NCBI RefSeq assembly: GCF_039679125.1
Contig: NZ_CP155551.1
Span: 2,170,001 to 2,234,000 of the forward strand
Direction of reading: 5' to 3'
Length of the DNA: 64,000 bases
Source: Blastococcus sp. HT6-4
Lineage (GTDB): Bacteria > Actinomycetota > Actinomycetes > Mycobacteriales > Geodermatophilaceae
This document shows, piece after piece, positions 37,351-47,152 of this stretch; the first letter of the stretch is position 1; each line of letters begins with the position of its first letter. The notes under the pieces are model-generated. The model was not told the origin of the DNA. It saw nothing but the letters and a program-made list of their open reading frames with translations, and did no database searches. Both the position numbers and the translations under genes were made by a program.

Positions 37351-39926
37351 CGGAGCGTCACCTCGAAGCAGTGGGTGCCCGGACCGATCTCGGCCGGCTC
37401 GGCCCCGGGCAGATCCACGGTGGCCGTCGTACCGGTGGGCACCTCCACCCGGACGGTGAGCTCCGGGCCGGCCAGCCGCCACGACACCTCGGCCGGGCCG
37501 TACGGCGTCTCGTGCCGGGCCCGGGCTGACGTGAGGCCCCCGCCCGGGCGCGGCCGGACCAGGATCCGGCGGTAGCCCGGCGCGGCCGGGGCCAGCCCGG
37601 CCACCACCCGGTGCAGCCAGTCGGCCACCGCACCGAGGGCGTAGTGGTTGAAGGAGGTCATGTCACCCGGGTTCACCGTGCCGTCGGGCAGCAGGCTGTC
37701 CCAGCGCTCCCAGATGGTGGTCGCCCCCTGGGTCACCGGGTACAGCCACGAGGGGCAGCTGCGCTCCAGGAGGAGGGCGTAGGCGGCGTCCTCCCGGCCG
37801 ACCGAGCTGAGGGCGTCGCAGACGACCGGGGTGCCGGCGAACCCGGTGGCGATGCGGTTGCCGCCCTCGGCGACCAGCTCGGCCAGCCGCCGCCCGGCCC
37901 GGGCGCGCTGCGCGGCCGACGGGATCAGGTCGAAGACGAGGGCCAGCGCGTAGGCCGTCTGCGCGTCGCTGACGACGCGGCCGGTGGGGCTGACGTACTC
38001 GGCGGCGAACGCCGCGGCGACCCGCTCGGCCATCGCGCCGTAGTGCTTCTCGTCCTCGAGCTCCCCCAGGACACCGGCGATCCGGCTCAGGTGCAGGGCG
38101 GACCACGCGTGGTACGCGGTGGCCACCAGGTACCGGTCGGTCCGGGCCGCTGCCGGGTCCTCCGGGGGTGCGGCCGGGTCCAGCCAGTCCCCGAGCTGCA
38201 TCCCGTGGTCCCACAACCCGTCGTCCCCGACGCGGGCCGCCACGCAGTCCACCCACGCCTTCGCACTGGCGTACTGGGTGCGCAGGACACCGCTGTCCCC
38301 GAAGCGCTCGTACAGCACCGCCGGCGTCAGCACCGCCACGTCGCCCCAGACGGCCCCCGGGTTGGCCGGCGTCCAGTCCCCGCCGGGGATCTCCGGCACG
38401 TACCAGGGGATGGTCCCGTCCGGGTACTGCTCGGCGGCGACGTCCCGCAGCCAGGAGCCGACCATCCCCGCGCAGTCGTAGAGGAAGCCGGCGGTCGGCG
38501 CGAACACCTGCAGGTCACCGGTCCAGCCCAGCCGCTCGTCCCGCTGCGGGCAGTCGGTCGGCAGGTCGACGAAGTTGCCGCGCATGCTCCACACCACGTT
38601 CTCGTGCAGCCGGCTGACCAGTGGGTCGGAGCACTCGAACCAGCCGGTCCGCTCCATGTCGGTGTGGTAGACGCGGGCGACCACGTCCCCGGGCGCCGGC
38701 TCGCCCGGCCAGCCGGTGATCTCGGCGTAGCGGAACCCGTGGAAGGTGAACCGCGGCTCCCAGGTCTCCACCCCGCCGCCGCGGAGGGTGTACTCGTCGG
38801 TGGCCTCGGCCCCACGCAGCGGGCGGGTGCAGAGCTCGCCGTCCTCCAGCACCTCGGCATGCCGGAGCCGCACCGTCGTCCCGGCCGGCCCGTCGACGCG
38901 GATCCGCAGCCGCCCCGCGATGTTCTGGCCGAAGTCGACGATCGTCGCGCCCGACGGGGAGGTGCCGATCGACACCGGTCGCAGCTCGCCGGTGCAGCGG
39001 ACGGGCGGACCGGTCGGGGCGACCAGGGTGGCCGGGTCGCGCTCCACGGGGACGACCGGGGCCCAGCCCGAGTCGTCGAATCCCGGGCGTGACCAGCCGG
39101 CGGGCTCCCGCCGGGCGTCGTAGCGCTCGCCCTCGTAGAGCCCCGCGCGTGCGATGGGGCCGAGGCCCGCCCGCCAGCGCGGACCGGTCGCCACCGTCTC
39201 GCCGGTGCCGTCGGTGTAGCGCACCTCGAGCTGGGCCAGCAGCGCGACCCGGTCGCCGTAGAGGTTCCGGTGCCCGCCGTGAAAGCCCAGCCGGCCGCGG
39301 TACCAGCCGTCGGCCAGCCAGGCGCCCACGGCGTTCTCCCCCTCGACGAGGAGCGAGGTCACGTCGTGGGTCGCGTACCGCAGCCGGGAGGAGTAGCTCG
39401 TCCAGCCGGGGGCCAGCGCGTCGTCCCCGACGCGGTGCCCGTTCAGCTCGACCTCGTAGAGGCCGTGCGCGGTCACGTACAGGCGTGCCTGCGCGACCTG
39501 CCGGCCGACGGTGAACGACGTCCGGACCAGTGGAGGCGGCTCGTCGCCGTCCCGGTCCGCCGGCCACGACGGGGTGACGGCCACGGCGGTCCAGTCCCCC
39601 GGGTCCAGCAGCCCCGCCTCGACCGGGGCGGGGCTGCTCCAGGACGACGGGTGCGGCCCGTCCCCCCAGACCCGGATCCGCACGACCCGCCGCTCGCGGG
39701 AGGCCAGCGGGCCGGTCGGCCACGGGACCAGCACGCTGTCGGGGCTCTCGATCCGCCCGCTGGCCCAGCGCCGACCCTCGCCCGTCGCCTCGACCTCGTA
39801 GGCCCGCTGCCGCCAGTCCGGCGGCGCCGTGACCTTCCAGGACAGCCGCGGCGCGGCCTCCCCGATGCCCAGCGCCTCGCGATGGTGCTCGAAGCGGGGG
39901 GCGGAGACGGTCACGGTCGTCGGCAT
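37347..39926 (-). CDS. Alpha-L-rhamnosidase, GH78
   Basis: An 859-residue cytoplasmic enzyme (no signal peptide). N-terminal beta-sandwich domains with LYVTAHGLYEVELNGHRVGDD and FHGFRYAEITGWPG lead into an alpha/alpha-barrel containing DCPQRDERLGWTGD, the conserved acidic catalytic stretch near residue 457, and TTIWERWDSL further on. It releases terminal L-rhamnose from glycosides such as plant flavonoids, saponins or pectin side chains. GAAAGG precedes the ATG. It is followed by GH3 with a 4-bp overlap and preceded by an ABC transporter, forming a glycoside uptake and breakdown locus. Confidence 0.94.
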   Translation of the reverse strand: MPTTVTVSAPRFEHHREALGIGEAAPRLSWKVTAPPDWRQRAYEVEATGEGRRWASGRIESPDSVLVPWPTGPLASRERRVVRIRVWGDGPHPSSWSSPAPVEAGLLDPGDWTAVAVTPSWPADRDGDEPPPLVRTSFTVGRQVAQARLYVTAHGLYEVELNGHRVGDDALAPGWTSYSSRLRYATHDVTSLLVEGENAVGAWLADGWYRGRLGFHGGHRNLYGDRVALLAQLEVRYTDGTGETVATGPRWRAGLGPIARAGLYEGERYDARREPAGWSRPGFDDSGWAPVVPVERDPATLVAPTGPPVRCTGELRPVSIGTSPSGATIVDFGQNIAGRLRIRVDGPAGTTVRLRHAEVLEDGELCTRPLRGAEATDEYTLRGGGVETWEPRFTFHGFRYAEITGWPGEPAPGDVVARVYHTDMERTGWFECSDPLVSRLHENVVWSMRGNFVDLPTDCPQRDERLGWTGDLQVFAPTAGFLYDCAGMVGSWLRDVAAEQYPDGTIPWYVPEIPGGDWTPANPGAVWGDVAVLTPAVLYERFGDSGVLRTQYASAKAWVDCVAARVGDDGLWDHGMQLGDWLDPAAPPEDPAAARTDRYLVATAYHAWSALHLSRIAGVLGELEDEKHYGAMAERVAAAFAAEYVSPTGRVVSDAQTAYALALVFDLIPSAAQRARAGRRLAELVAEGGNRIATGFAGTPVVCDALSSVGREDAAYALLLERSCPSWLYPVTQGATTIWERWDSLLPDGTVNPGDMTSFNHYALGAVADWLHRVVAGLAPAAPGYRRILVRPRPGGGLTSARARHETPYGPAEVSWRLAGPELTVRVEVPTGTTATVDLPGAEPAEIGPGTHCFEVTLR

Positions 39927-40068
39927 GCGGGGCCTTTCACGGGTGGATCGAGCGACGTTCGGTCGTCGCGGGTGGGGATGCGCGGGGCGGGATCGGGCGT
40001 GCGGCGACGGAGCCCGGCCACGCGGAACGGCAGGCCGGGGGCCGGTGGTGCGGGACCGCGGCGGCGGG

Positions 40069-41145
<1,077 letters not shown>

Positions 41146-41248
41146 GTTCTGCCTTCCTGAGGGGCCGGTACGGGGCCCGTGGTGTCAGCTCACCGGAGCG
41201 AGCGCTGGTCGGGTGCGGGATGCGCGGAGGGGAGGGCCCTCGCGCCGG

Positions 41249-42076
41249 TCAGCCCTTGACGGCGCCGGCGGTCATGCCCTCGACGATCTTCTTGTTGAAG
41301 AAGAGGAACATCAGCAGCGGCGGGATCGTGATGAGCAGGATGTCGGTGAAGAGCAGGTGCCACTGCGTGGAGAACTGGCTCTGGAAGTTGAACAGCGTCA
41401 GCTGCACCGTGGCGTTCTCGTCACCCGGCAGGAAGTACAGCGGGTTGACGAAGTCGTTGAAGACGAACACCGACTGCACGACGATCACCGTGACGATCAC
41501 CGAGCGCAGCAGCGGGAAGACGACCTGGAAGAACAACCGGATGGGTCCGGCCCCGTCGATGGTCGCCGCCTCGTCCAGCTCGCGGGGGATGGTCGCGATG
41601 AATGCCTGGAAGAGCAGGATCGTGAACGCCAGCCCGAAGGCGATCTCGACGAGGATGAGCCCGCCGAGCGTGCGGAACAGGCCGATGCCCTGGAGCACCC
41701 AGATGGTCGGGACCACGGCCGGGGGGATGATCAGCCCCGAGAGCACGAGCAGGTTGATCGCCCCGTTCCAGCGGCTCTGCCGGCGCTGGAGCACGAACGC
41801 CACCATGGCCCCGAGGATCACCATGCCGGCGACGCTGGCCACGGTGAGGATCGTGCTGTTCACGAACGCGGTCAGGAGCATGTAGTCCCGGGCCGACACG
41901 ACCTCGACGATGTTGCTGACCAGGTTGTTGCTCGCCGGCCAGGAGAAGTCGAGCCGGGCCGCCTGCTGCCGGTCCTTGAAGGCCATCAGCACGATGAAGA
42001 CGAACGGGACGATGAAGAGGGCCGCCGTCAGCAGGAGGGCGGCGCCGCCCATCCAGTAGCGCGATGCGCGTCTCAC
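41249..42076 (-). CDS. Carbohydrate ABC transporter permease, MalG type
   Basis: A 275-residue permease with six membrane helices. The EAA-loop motif reads ELDEAATIDGAGPIRLFFQVVFPLL, the coupling helix that docks on the ATPase. It forms the importer channel together with the MalF-type partner. Its GTG start at 42076 overlaps the partner's stop in a GTGA arrangement, so the two are translated together. Confidence 0.94.
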   Translation of the reverse strand: MRRASRYWMGGAALLLTAALFIVPFVFIVLMAFKDRQQAARLDFSWPASNNLVSNIVEVVSARDYMLLTAFVNSTILTVASVAGMVILGAMVAFVLQRRQSRWNGAINLLVLSGLIIPPAVVPTIWVLQGIGLFRTLGGLILVEIAFGLAFTILLFQAFIATIPRELDEAATIDGAGPIRLFFQVVFPLLRSVIVTVIVVQSVFVFNDFVNPLYFLPGDENATVQLTLFNFQSQFSTQWHLLFTDILLITIPPLLMFLFFNKKIVEGMTAGAVKG

Positions 42077-43002
42077 ATTTCCACCTGCTTGCGGTTGAGT
42101 GCCCAGAACAGCGGGACGACGATCAGCGCCACCGCGAGGAAGAGGATGACGTTGCCGGCCGTCGAGAGACCCCAGAAGCCGGCCTGGTACTGCTTGTAGA
42201 TCACCGACGCGATGACGTCGGAGCTGAAGCCCGGCCCCCCGCGCGTCATCGCCCAGATGAGGTCGAACGACCGCAGGCCACCGATGAGCGACAGGATGAT
42301 GACCGTGACCGTCGCCGGCCGGGCCAGCGGCAGGATGATGTTCCGGAACCGCTGCCACGCACCTGCGCCATCCATCGCGGCCGCCTCGAAGTAGTCGCGC
42401 GGGATCGAGACGATGCCGGCGATGTAGATGACCGTCGCCAGGCCGACGCCCTTCCAGACGTCGACCAGGGCCACCGAGTAGAGCGCCAGGTCGGGGTCGG
42501 TCAGCCAGCCGGGGCCGTCGATACCGACGAGCGCCAGCGCCTCGTTGATCAGGCCTTCCTGCGGGTCCATCAGGACGACGAAGGTGATGCCGACCCCGAT
42601 CGTGCTCACGAGCACGGGGAAGAAGACCACCGAGCGCAGCCAGCCCCGGGCGATGATCTGCGACGTCAGCATGACGGCGAACAACAGCCCCAGGACCACC
42701 TTCAGCGCGGACGTGAGGACGCCGTAGATCAGGCTGTTCTTGAGGCCGGTCACCAACGCCCGCTCGCGGAAGAACTGGACGAAGTTGTCGAAGCCGATGA
42801 ACTCCTGGGAGAACAGGCCCCACCGGGTGAGGCTGAAGTAGAAGGCGATGACCGTCGGCACCAGGAACAGGACGCCGTAGACGACGCCGGCAGGGAGGTA
42901 GAACCAGTACGGGTACTGGCTCTTCGCCCGCCTGCGTGGTCGTTCCGGAGCCGGCGGTGCCGAGGCCTGCCCGGCCGGTGCGCTGTGGATCACTGTGGCC
43001 AT
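42073..43002 (-). CDS. Carbohydrate ABC transporter permease, MalF type
   Basis: A 309-residue permease. A hydrophilic N-terminus with APPAPERPRRRAKS is followed by six helices, and the EAA loop is DYFEAAAMDGAGAWQRFRNIILPLA. It is the heterodimer partner of the MalG-type permease. The ATG at 43002 follows GGGGGAG; an upstream in-frame ATG (43020) lacks such a site. The gene lies 78 bp downstream of the binding-protein gene. Confidence 0.94.
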   Translation of the reverse strand: MATVIHSAPAGQASAPPAPERPRRRAKSQYPYWFYLPAGVVYGVLFLVPTVIAFYFSLTRWGLFSQEFIGFDNFVQFFRERALVTGLKNSLIYGVLTSALKVVLGLLFAVMLTSQIIARGWLRSVVFFPVLVSTIGVGITFVVLMDPQEGLINEALALVGIDGPGWLTDPDLALYSVALVDVWKGVGLATVIYIAGIVSIPRDYFEAAAMDGAGAWQRFRNIILPLARPATVTVIILSLIGGLRSFDLIWAMTRGGPGFSSDVIASVIYKQYQAGFWGLSTAGNVILFLAVALIVVPLFWALNRKQVEM

Positions 43003-43080
43003 GTCGGCTCCCCCGAGCACCCGACCGCGGCCCGGCCCACGGAAGCCGGGCCGGACCGCGATCGAGCGTTCATCGTCGGA

Positions 43081-44400
43081 TTACCAGCCCTCGATACCGA
43101 GCTGCTGGGCCTGCTTCTTGGCGTCCTCGTCGTAGAGGGCCGCAGCGTCCTGCGCCGAGCGGATGCCCGACCCCACCTCGACGGTGATCTGCTCCAGGGA
43201 GGTGCCCTTCACCGGGGAGACGAACTCCAGGGCCGGCGTCGTGCGACCGTCCTCCTCGAAGTAGCTCTGCAGGTCCTGCACCGCCTGCGGGACGTCCTCG
43301 GGCAGGGTGCAGCCCTCGACCAGGTACGGGCCGGCCGGCGAGGCCACCTCCGTCATGGCGTCGCAGCCCTCGGGGCTGGCGATGAAGCCGAGGAAGTCCA
43401 TGGCCAGCTCGCGCTTGTCCCCCTCGGTGGTCACCGGGACGTACACGCCGGCCGGCGCCCACACGGTCAGACCGTTGGTGGCCGCATCGTCGCCCGGCAG
43501 CGCGAAGAAGCCGACGTCCTGCGCCTGGTCGGGGAACTGCGCGACGATCTCCGGCACCGCGAAGGTCAGCATCGGGTAGTGGGCGCCCTCCCCGGAGGCC
43601 AGCATCTCGAGCCCGTCGCTGTACCCGGCCGAGGCGAAGTCCTCGTTCTGGTAGCCGGCCTCGTGGATCTCCTGCAGGTGCTCGAAGCCGGCCGCCGCCG
43701 CCGGGGTCGAGGCGAACTTGGCCTCACCCGCCGTCCACTGCTCGGCGAAGTCGGGCTCCTCGGCCGCCACGTTGTGGAAGTCGCCGAGGACCGGCAGCTG
43801 CGAGGTCCAGGTGGCGTCCGGGCCGTAGGTCTGGATGACCGGCGTGATCCCGGCCTCCTCGATCGCGGCGTTGTTGGCCATGAACTCGTCCCAGGTCTGC
43901 GGCACCTCCAGGCCGAGCTGCTCGTAGACCGCCCGGTTGTAGAGCACGCCGCCGCCCATCGCGGTGCCGAACGGCGCGCCGTAGACCTCGCCGTCGATGG
44001 TGACGGCCTGCCGGAAGACGTCCTCCAGGTTGTCCACGAACGGCTGGTCGGTCACCGGCACCAGCGTCTCCGCCGGGTTCAGCGCCTGCAGCAGCGACCC
44101 GGAGTTGTACTGGAACACGTCGGCCATGTCGCCGGTGGAGAGCCGTGTCTTGACCACGTTGTCGCCCTCCCCGCCCTGCGGACGGGTCTCGACCTGGACG
44201 TCGACGCCCTCGTTCTGCGCCTCGAATGCGCTGGCCAGCGCCTCCGCGAGGTCCACCGACAGCTCGGTGTTGTCGACCAGGAACGTCAGCGTGTTCGCGT
44301 CCTCGGCGGAGTCGCCACTGCTGCCGCACGCGGCCAGCACGAGCGTGCTCACCGCGACTCCGGCGACCACGGCCGCCGGCCGGCGCCTGTTTCGGATCAT
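43081..44400 (-). CDS. Sugar-binding lipoprotein of the ABC importer
   Basis: A 439-residue extracellular solute-binding protein of family 1. The signal peptide ends in the lipobox LVLAAC with Cys25, which would be lipidated and anchor it outside the membrane. TLTFLVDNTELSVDLAEALASAFEA starts the binding fold and QLGLEVPQTWDEFMANNAAI is a typical sugar-binding-protein segment. The ligand is inferred from the neighbours: a rhamnoside or glucoside cleaved by GH78 and GH3. GAAGGAGAG precedes the ATG. It is the first gene of the transport operon and has a LacI-type operator in its upstream region. Confidence 0.93.
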   Translation of the reverse strand: MIRNRRRPAAVVAGVAVSTLVLAACGSSGDSAEDANTLTFLVDNTELSVDLAEALASAFEAQNEGVDVQVETRPQGGEGDNVVKTRLSTGDMADVFQYNSGSLLQALNPAETLVPVTDQPFVDNLEDVFRQAVTIDGEVYGAPFGTAMGGGVLYNRAVYEQLGLEVPQTWDEFMANNAAIEEAGITPVIQTYGPDATWTSQLPVLGDFHNVAAEEPDFAEQWTAGEAKFASTPAAAAGFEHLQEIHEAGYQNEDFASAGYSDGLEMLASGEGAHYPMLTFAVPEIVAQFPDQAQDVGFFALPGDDAATNGLTVWAPAGVYVPVTTEGDKRELAMDFLGFIASPEGCDAMTEVASPAGPYLVEGCTLPEDVPQAVQDLQSYFEEDGRTTPALEFVSPVKGTSLEQITVEVGSGIRSAQDAAALYDEDAKKQAQQLGIEGW

Positions 44401-44570
44401 CCATCTCTCCTTCGGGAGGCCACCGCGGTGTCGCGGCGGCGTGATCGGGGTGCCGAGGACTCGGGGGCACCCGTTGCACCGGCCGGCCGCTCGCCGTCGC
44501 GGAGCGGGCGGCGACCGACCCGAGCACGCCGGGTGCGGGATCAGCCAGCGCCTTCGACGCAGGCTGTGCG

Positions 44571-44582
44571 TGAAACGTTCCA
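44571..44582. promoter_or_regulatory. LacI-type operator
   Basis: TGAAACGTTCCA is a near-palindrome centred on CG (TGRAACGTTYCA), the general form recognised by LacI/GalR proteins. It lies 171 bp ahead of the binding-protein ATG and about +8 to +19 from the predicted transcription start, a repressing position. The locus encodes one LacI-type protein (33658-34839), the natural candidate. Confidence 0.65.
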
Positions 44583-44596
44583 AGGAAACAGGGAGC

Positions 44597-44626
44597 ACTG
44601 TATGTGGCGCAGACCACGGTCGGCAA
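44597..44626 (-). promoter_or_regulatory. Predicted promoter of the sugar-import operon
   Basis: On the minus strand TTGCCG (44626-44621) and TACAGT (44602-44597) are separated by 18 bp, fitting an actinobacterial housekeeping sigma promoter. Transcription would start near 44590, just before the LacI-type operator. Confidence 0.5.
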
Positions 44627-44931
44627 GGGACAGTTATCGACTTGTGTTCTGACTACTCGAAGTCAGGATCTTCTTGCTGAGTGTCACCGGCAGGCGGCAC
44701 GGCGGGGCCCGTGCGGGCAGCTCCCCACTGTCGGTGAGCATCACCCCGGAGGGAAGAGCAAGGTCCTGATGCACGCCATCAGTGGCGGTTATGGCGTTTC
44801 GGCGGCGAGGTTCCCACCGGCCGGGCCCCCTGGGACACCTCTCGAGGCCGGGGCGCCATCCGTCACCGTGCGCCGTCCGGGTTCTCCGGCTCAGGCCCCC
44901 CTCGGCGGCCTCAGCGCCTAGCCTCGGATCC

Positions 44932-45441
44932 GTGGGCTTCACCGTTCCCGACGCACACCTGCTCGCACTCGACGCCCACGACGGGCAGGTGGACGAGCAC
45001 GGGCGCGACCACTACCTCGCCCACCTGCGGCCCGTCGCCGAGCTGCTGCGGCCGCACGGCCCGCTCGCCGAGATGGCCGGCCTGCTCCGCGACATCGTCG
45101 AGACCACCCGCGAGCACCCCGACCCCGCCCGCCGCTACGACCTCGACCGGCTGCGCGCCCTGGGGGTCCCGGAGGTCGTCGTGGAGGCGGTCGACGCGGT
45201 GACCCGACGGCCGGGTGAGCCGTACATGTCGGGCCTGATCAGCCGCGCGGCCGCGCACCCGCTCGGCCGCCTGGTCGAGCTCGCCGTCAACAGCCACCAC
45301 CTCGCCGCCAGTGCCGCACTGGCCGAGACCGACCCCGAGAAGGCGCGCCGGCTGCGCGAGGGCCGCTACCGCCCGGCCCGCCGGATGCTGCTCGCCGCCG
45401 AGGCCGCCGACCGCCTCCACGGCTGCCGCGTCCTGGTCTGA
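44932..45441 (+). CDS. MESH1/SpoT-like HD-fold protein with altered HD motif
   Basis: A 169-residue all-helical protein. The start FTVPDAHLLALDAHDGQVDEHGRDHYLAHLRPVAELL matches the beginning of ppGpp hydrolase (MESH1/SpoT) domains, including the first metal-ligand His region. The key motif, HDxVE in the family, reads LLRDIVETT here, so the metal-binding His is replaced by Arg. That suggests loss or change of the hydrolase activity. It starts at a GTG at 44932. The assignment comes from motif order only, and it might instead be a structural relative with another role. Confidence 0.65.
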   Translation: MGFTVPDAHLLALDAHDGQVDEHGRDHYLAHLRPVAELLRPHGPLAEMAGLLRDIVETTREHPDPARRYDLDRLRALGVPEVVVEAVDAVTRRPGEPYMSGLISRAAAHPLGRLVELAVNSHHLAASAALAETDPEKARRLREGRYRPARRMLLAAEAADRLHGCRVLV

Positions 45442-45532
45442 CCGGCGCCGGCGCCGGCGGCTGGGTCGGCCGTACGGCTACGGGCCACGGACGGTCCCGA
45501 CGGTGGGCACGGCGGGGCTCCAGAGGTCGGTC

Positions 45533-45812
45533 TCAGCGGACGGTCTGCCAGTCGGTCTGCTCGCGCAGCGGGGGCTTGAGCACCTTGCCGCCGGGGTTGC
45601 GCGGCAGCGGGTCGGTGCGCACGGCGAGGAACTGCGGCACCTTGAAGTCGGCGAGGCGCTCCCGGGCGAAGGCCAGCAGCTCCCCGGCGTCCAGCCCGTG
45701 CCCGGGGAGGGGGACGACGACGGCGCCGACCTTCTCCCCCATCATCGGGTCGCAGCACACCGACGACCGCCACCTCGCCCATCGCCGGGTGCCCAGCCGC
45801 CACCATGCGCAT
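45533..45812 (-). pseudogene. Frameshifted C-terminal remnant of an acyl-CoA synthetase
   Basis: Two adjoining frames together give the end of an AMP-dependent acyl-CoA ligase: GHPAMGEVAVVGV in one frame, then DPMMGEKVGAVVVP, FARERLADFKVPQFLAV and LPRNPGGKVLKPPLRE in another. The latter holds the catalytic Lys of GGKVLK. The switch near 45757 is a one-base frameshift, and the N-terminal 80 percent of the gene is absent, the sequence running directly into the serA stop region. It cannot make an active enzyme. Confidence 0.8.
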
Positions 45813-45835
45813 ATCGGCGAGCCGGGCGGGTGCGG

Positions 45836-47044
45836 TCAGCCCGGCAGCACGTCCAGGCGGATGGTCTCGGGCAGGCCGCGCAGCTGCTCCACCACGGCGT
45901 CCACGAGAGTCCCCCGGACGTCGGTCACCGCGTACCCGACGCTGCCCGCCGTGGTGAGCAGCTGCTGCTCGACGTTCAGCCCGCCGTCGGCGAGCACTCC
46001 GGCCAGGTGCGCCAGGGCACCCGGCTGGTTCCGGTGCAGGAGCAGCAGCCGGATGGCGCCGTCGAGCCGGGGCAGCTGCACCTCGGGCAGGTTCACCGAC
46101 AGCCCGGTGACCCCGGCGCGCAGGTAGCCCACCAGCTTGGTGGCGACGAAGTCACCGATGTCCTGCTGCGCCTCCTCGGTGGAGCCGCCGACGTGCGGCG
46201 TGAGGATGACGTTGGGCAGCCCGCGCAGCTCCGACTCGAACGGATCACCAGGTCCGGCCGGCTCCTTCGGGAAGACGTCGACGGCCGCACCCGCCAGGTG
46301 ACCGCTGACGATGCGCTCCCGCAGGGCGCCGTGGTCGACGAGGAACCCGCGCGAGAGGTTGAGGAAGATCGCGCCCCGGGGCATCCGCCCGAACTGCGCG
46401 TCGCCGAACATGCCGCTGTTGCCCGGGCGCCCGTCGACGTGCAGCGAGACGACGTCGGAGTCCTCCAGCAGCTCCTCGAGCGTGGCGCACCGGCGGGCGT
46501 TGCCCAGCGCCAGCCGGTCGGCGGTGTCGAAGAAGCGCACGTGCATCCCGAGCGCCTCGGCGAGCACGGACAGCTGGCTGCCGATCTTGCCGTAGCCGAC
46601 GATCCCGAGCCGCCGGCCGCGCAGCTCGTGGCTGCCCTTCGCCGACTTCCGCCACTGCCCGGCATGCATGGCGTCGTCCTGGACGGTGAGCCGGCGGGTC
46701 AGCGCGATGATCTCGGCGATGGCCAGCTCGACCACGCTGCGGGTGTTCGAGAAGGGGGCGTTGAACACCGCGACGCCGCGCTCGGTGGCCGCGCGCAGGT
46801 CGATCTGGTTCGTGCCGATGCAGAAGGCGCCGATCACGCGCAGGTCGGGCAGCTGCTCGAGCACCTCGGCGGTCACGTGCGTGCCCGAGCGCAGGCCCAG
46901 GACCTGGACCCCCGCCAGCCGGTCGACCAGCTCCGCGCCGCCGAGAGCGCGGTCCTCCCGGGTGACGTCGATCCCCGAGGCGGTCAGCACCTCGGCCGCC
47001 ACCGGGTGGATCCCCTCGACCAGGAGGGCCTTCAGGTCGTTCAC
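45836..47044 (-). CDS. serA: D-3-phosphoglycerate dehydrogenase
   Basis: A 402-residue enzyme for the first step of serine synthesis, oxidising 3-phosphoglycerate with NAD. RGVAVFNAPFSNTRSVVELAIAEI and the NAD motif GIVGYGKIG, the substrate Arg in NLSRG, and the catalytic His in LTPHVGGST are present. The C-terminal 75 residues form an ACT domain (LLLLHRNQPGALAHLAGVLADGG) for feedback by serine. Length and order match the E. coli-type enzyme without the extra ASB domain. The GTG at 47044 follows GGGGAGA. Confidence 0.95.
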   Translation of the reverse strand: MNDLKALLVEGIHPVAAEVLTASGIDVTREDRALGGAELVDRLAGVQVLGLRSGTHVTAEVLEQLPDLRVIGAFCIGTNQIDLRAATERGVAVFNAPFSNTRSVVELAIAEIIALTRRLTVQDDAMHAGQWRKSAKGSHELRGRRLGIVGYGKIGSQLSVLAEALGMHVRFFDTADRLALGNARRCATLEELLEDSDVVSLHVDGRPGNSGMFGDAQFGRMPRGAIFLNLSRGFLVDHGALRERIVSGHLAGAAVDVFPKEPAGPGDPFESELRGLPNVILTPHVGGSTEEAQQDIGDFVATKLVGYLRAGVTGLSVNLPEVQLPRLDGAIRLLLLHRNQPGALAHLAGVLADGGLNVEQQLLTTAGSVGYAVTDVRGTLVDAVVEQLRGLPETIRLDVLPG

Positions 47045-47152
47045 GCGTTCTCCCCTGCAGTTGGCTGCACCGACGTGGCGGCGCGCGCCCCGCCAGGTGG
47101 CCGAGGCGCTCCACAAGCATGCCCTCTCGCCCGATCCGGCCGCCGGGGTGGC

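Larger units (their letters stand above)
44401..44931. other. Regulatory intergenic region of the sugar-import operon
   Basis: This 531-bp divergent gap has noticeably more A/T than its surroundings. It contains the promoter and LacI-type operator listed separately, and a second small inverted repeat CTGACT-ACTCGA-AGTCAG (44649-44666), about 20 bp upstream of the -35 box, that might bind another factor. I see no gene in it. Confidence 0.6.

Noticed and set aside
39927-40068. Possible second LacI-type operator before the rhamnosidase gene
   Set aside because: The nearest candidate (around GCGACGTTCGG) lacks the symmetric TGRAACGTTYCA form.
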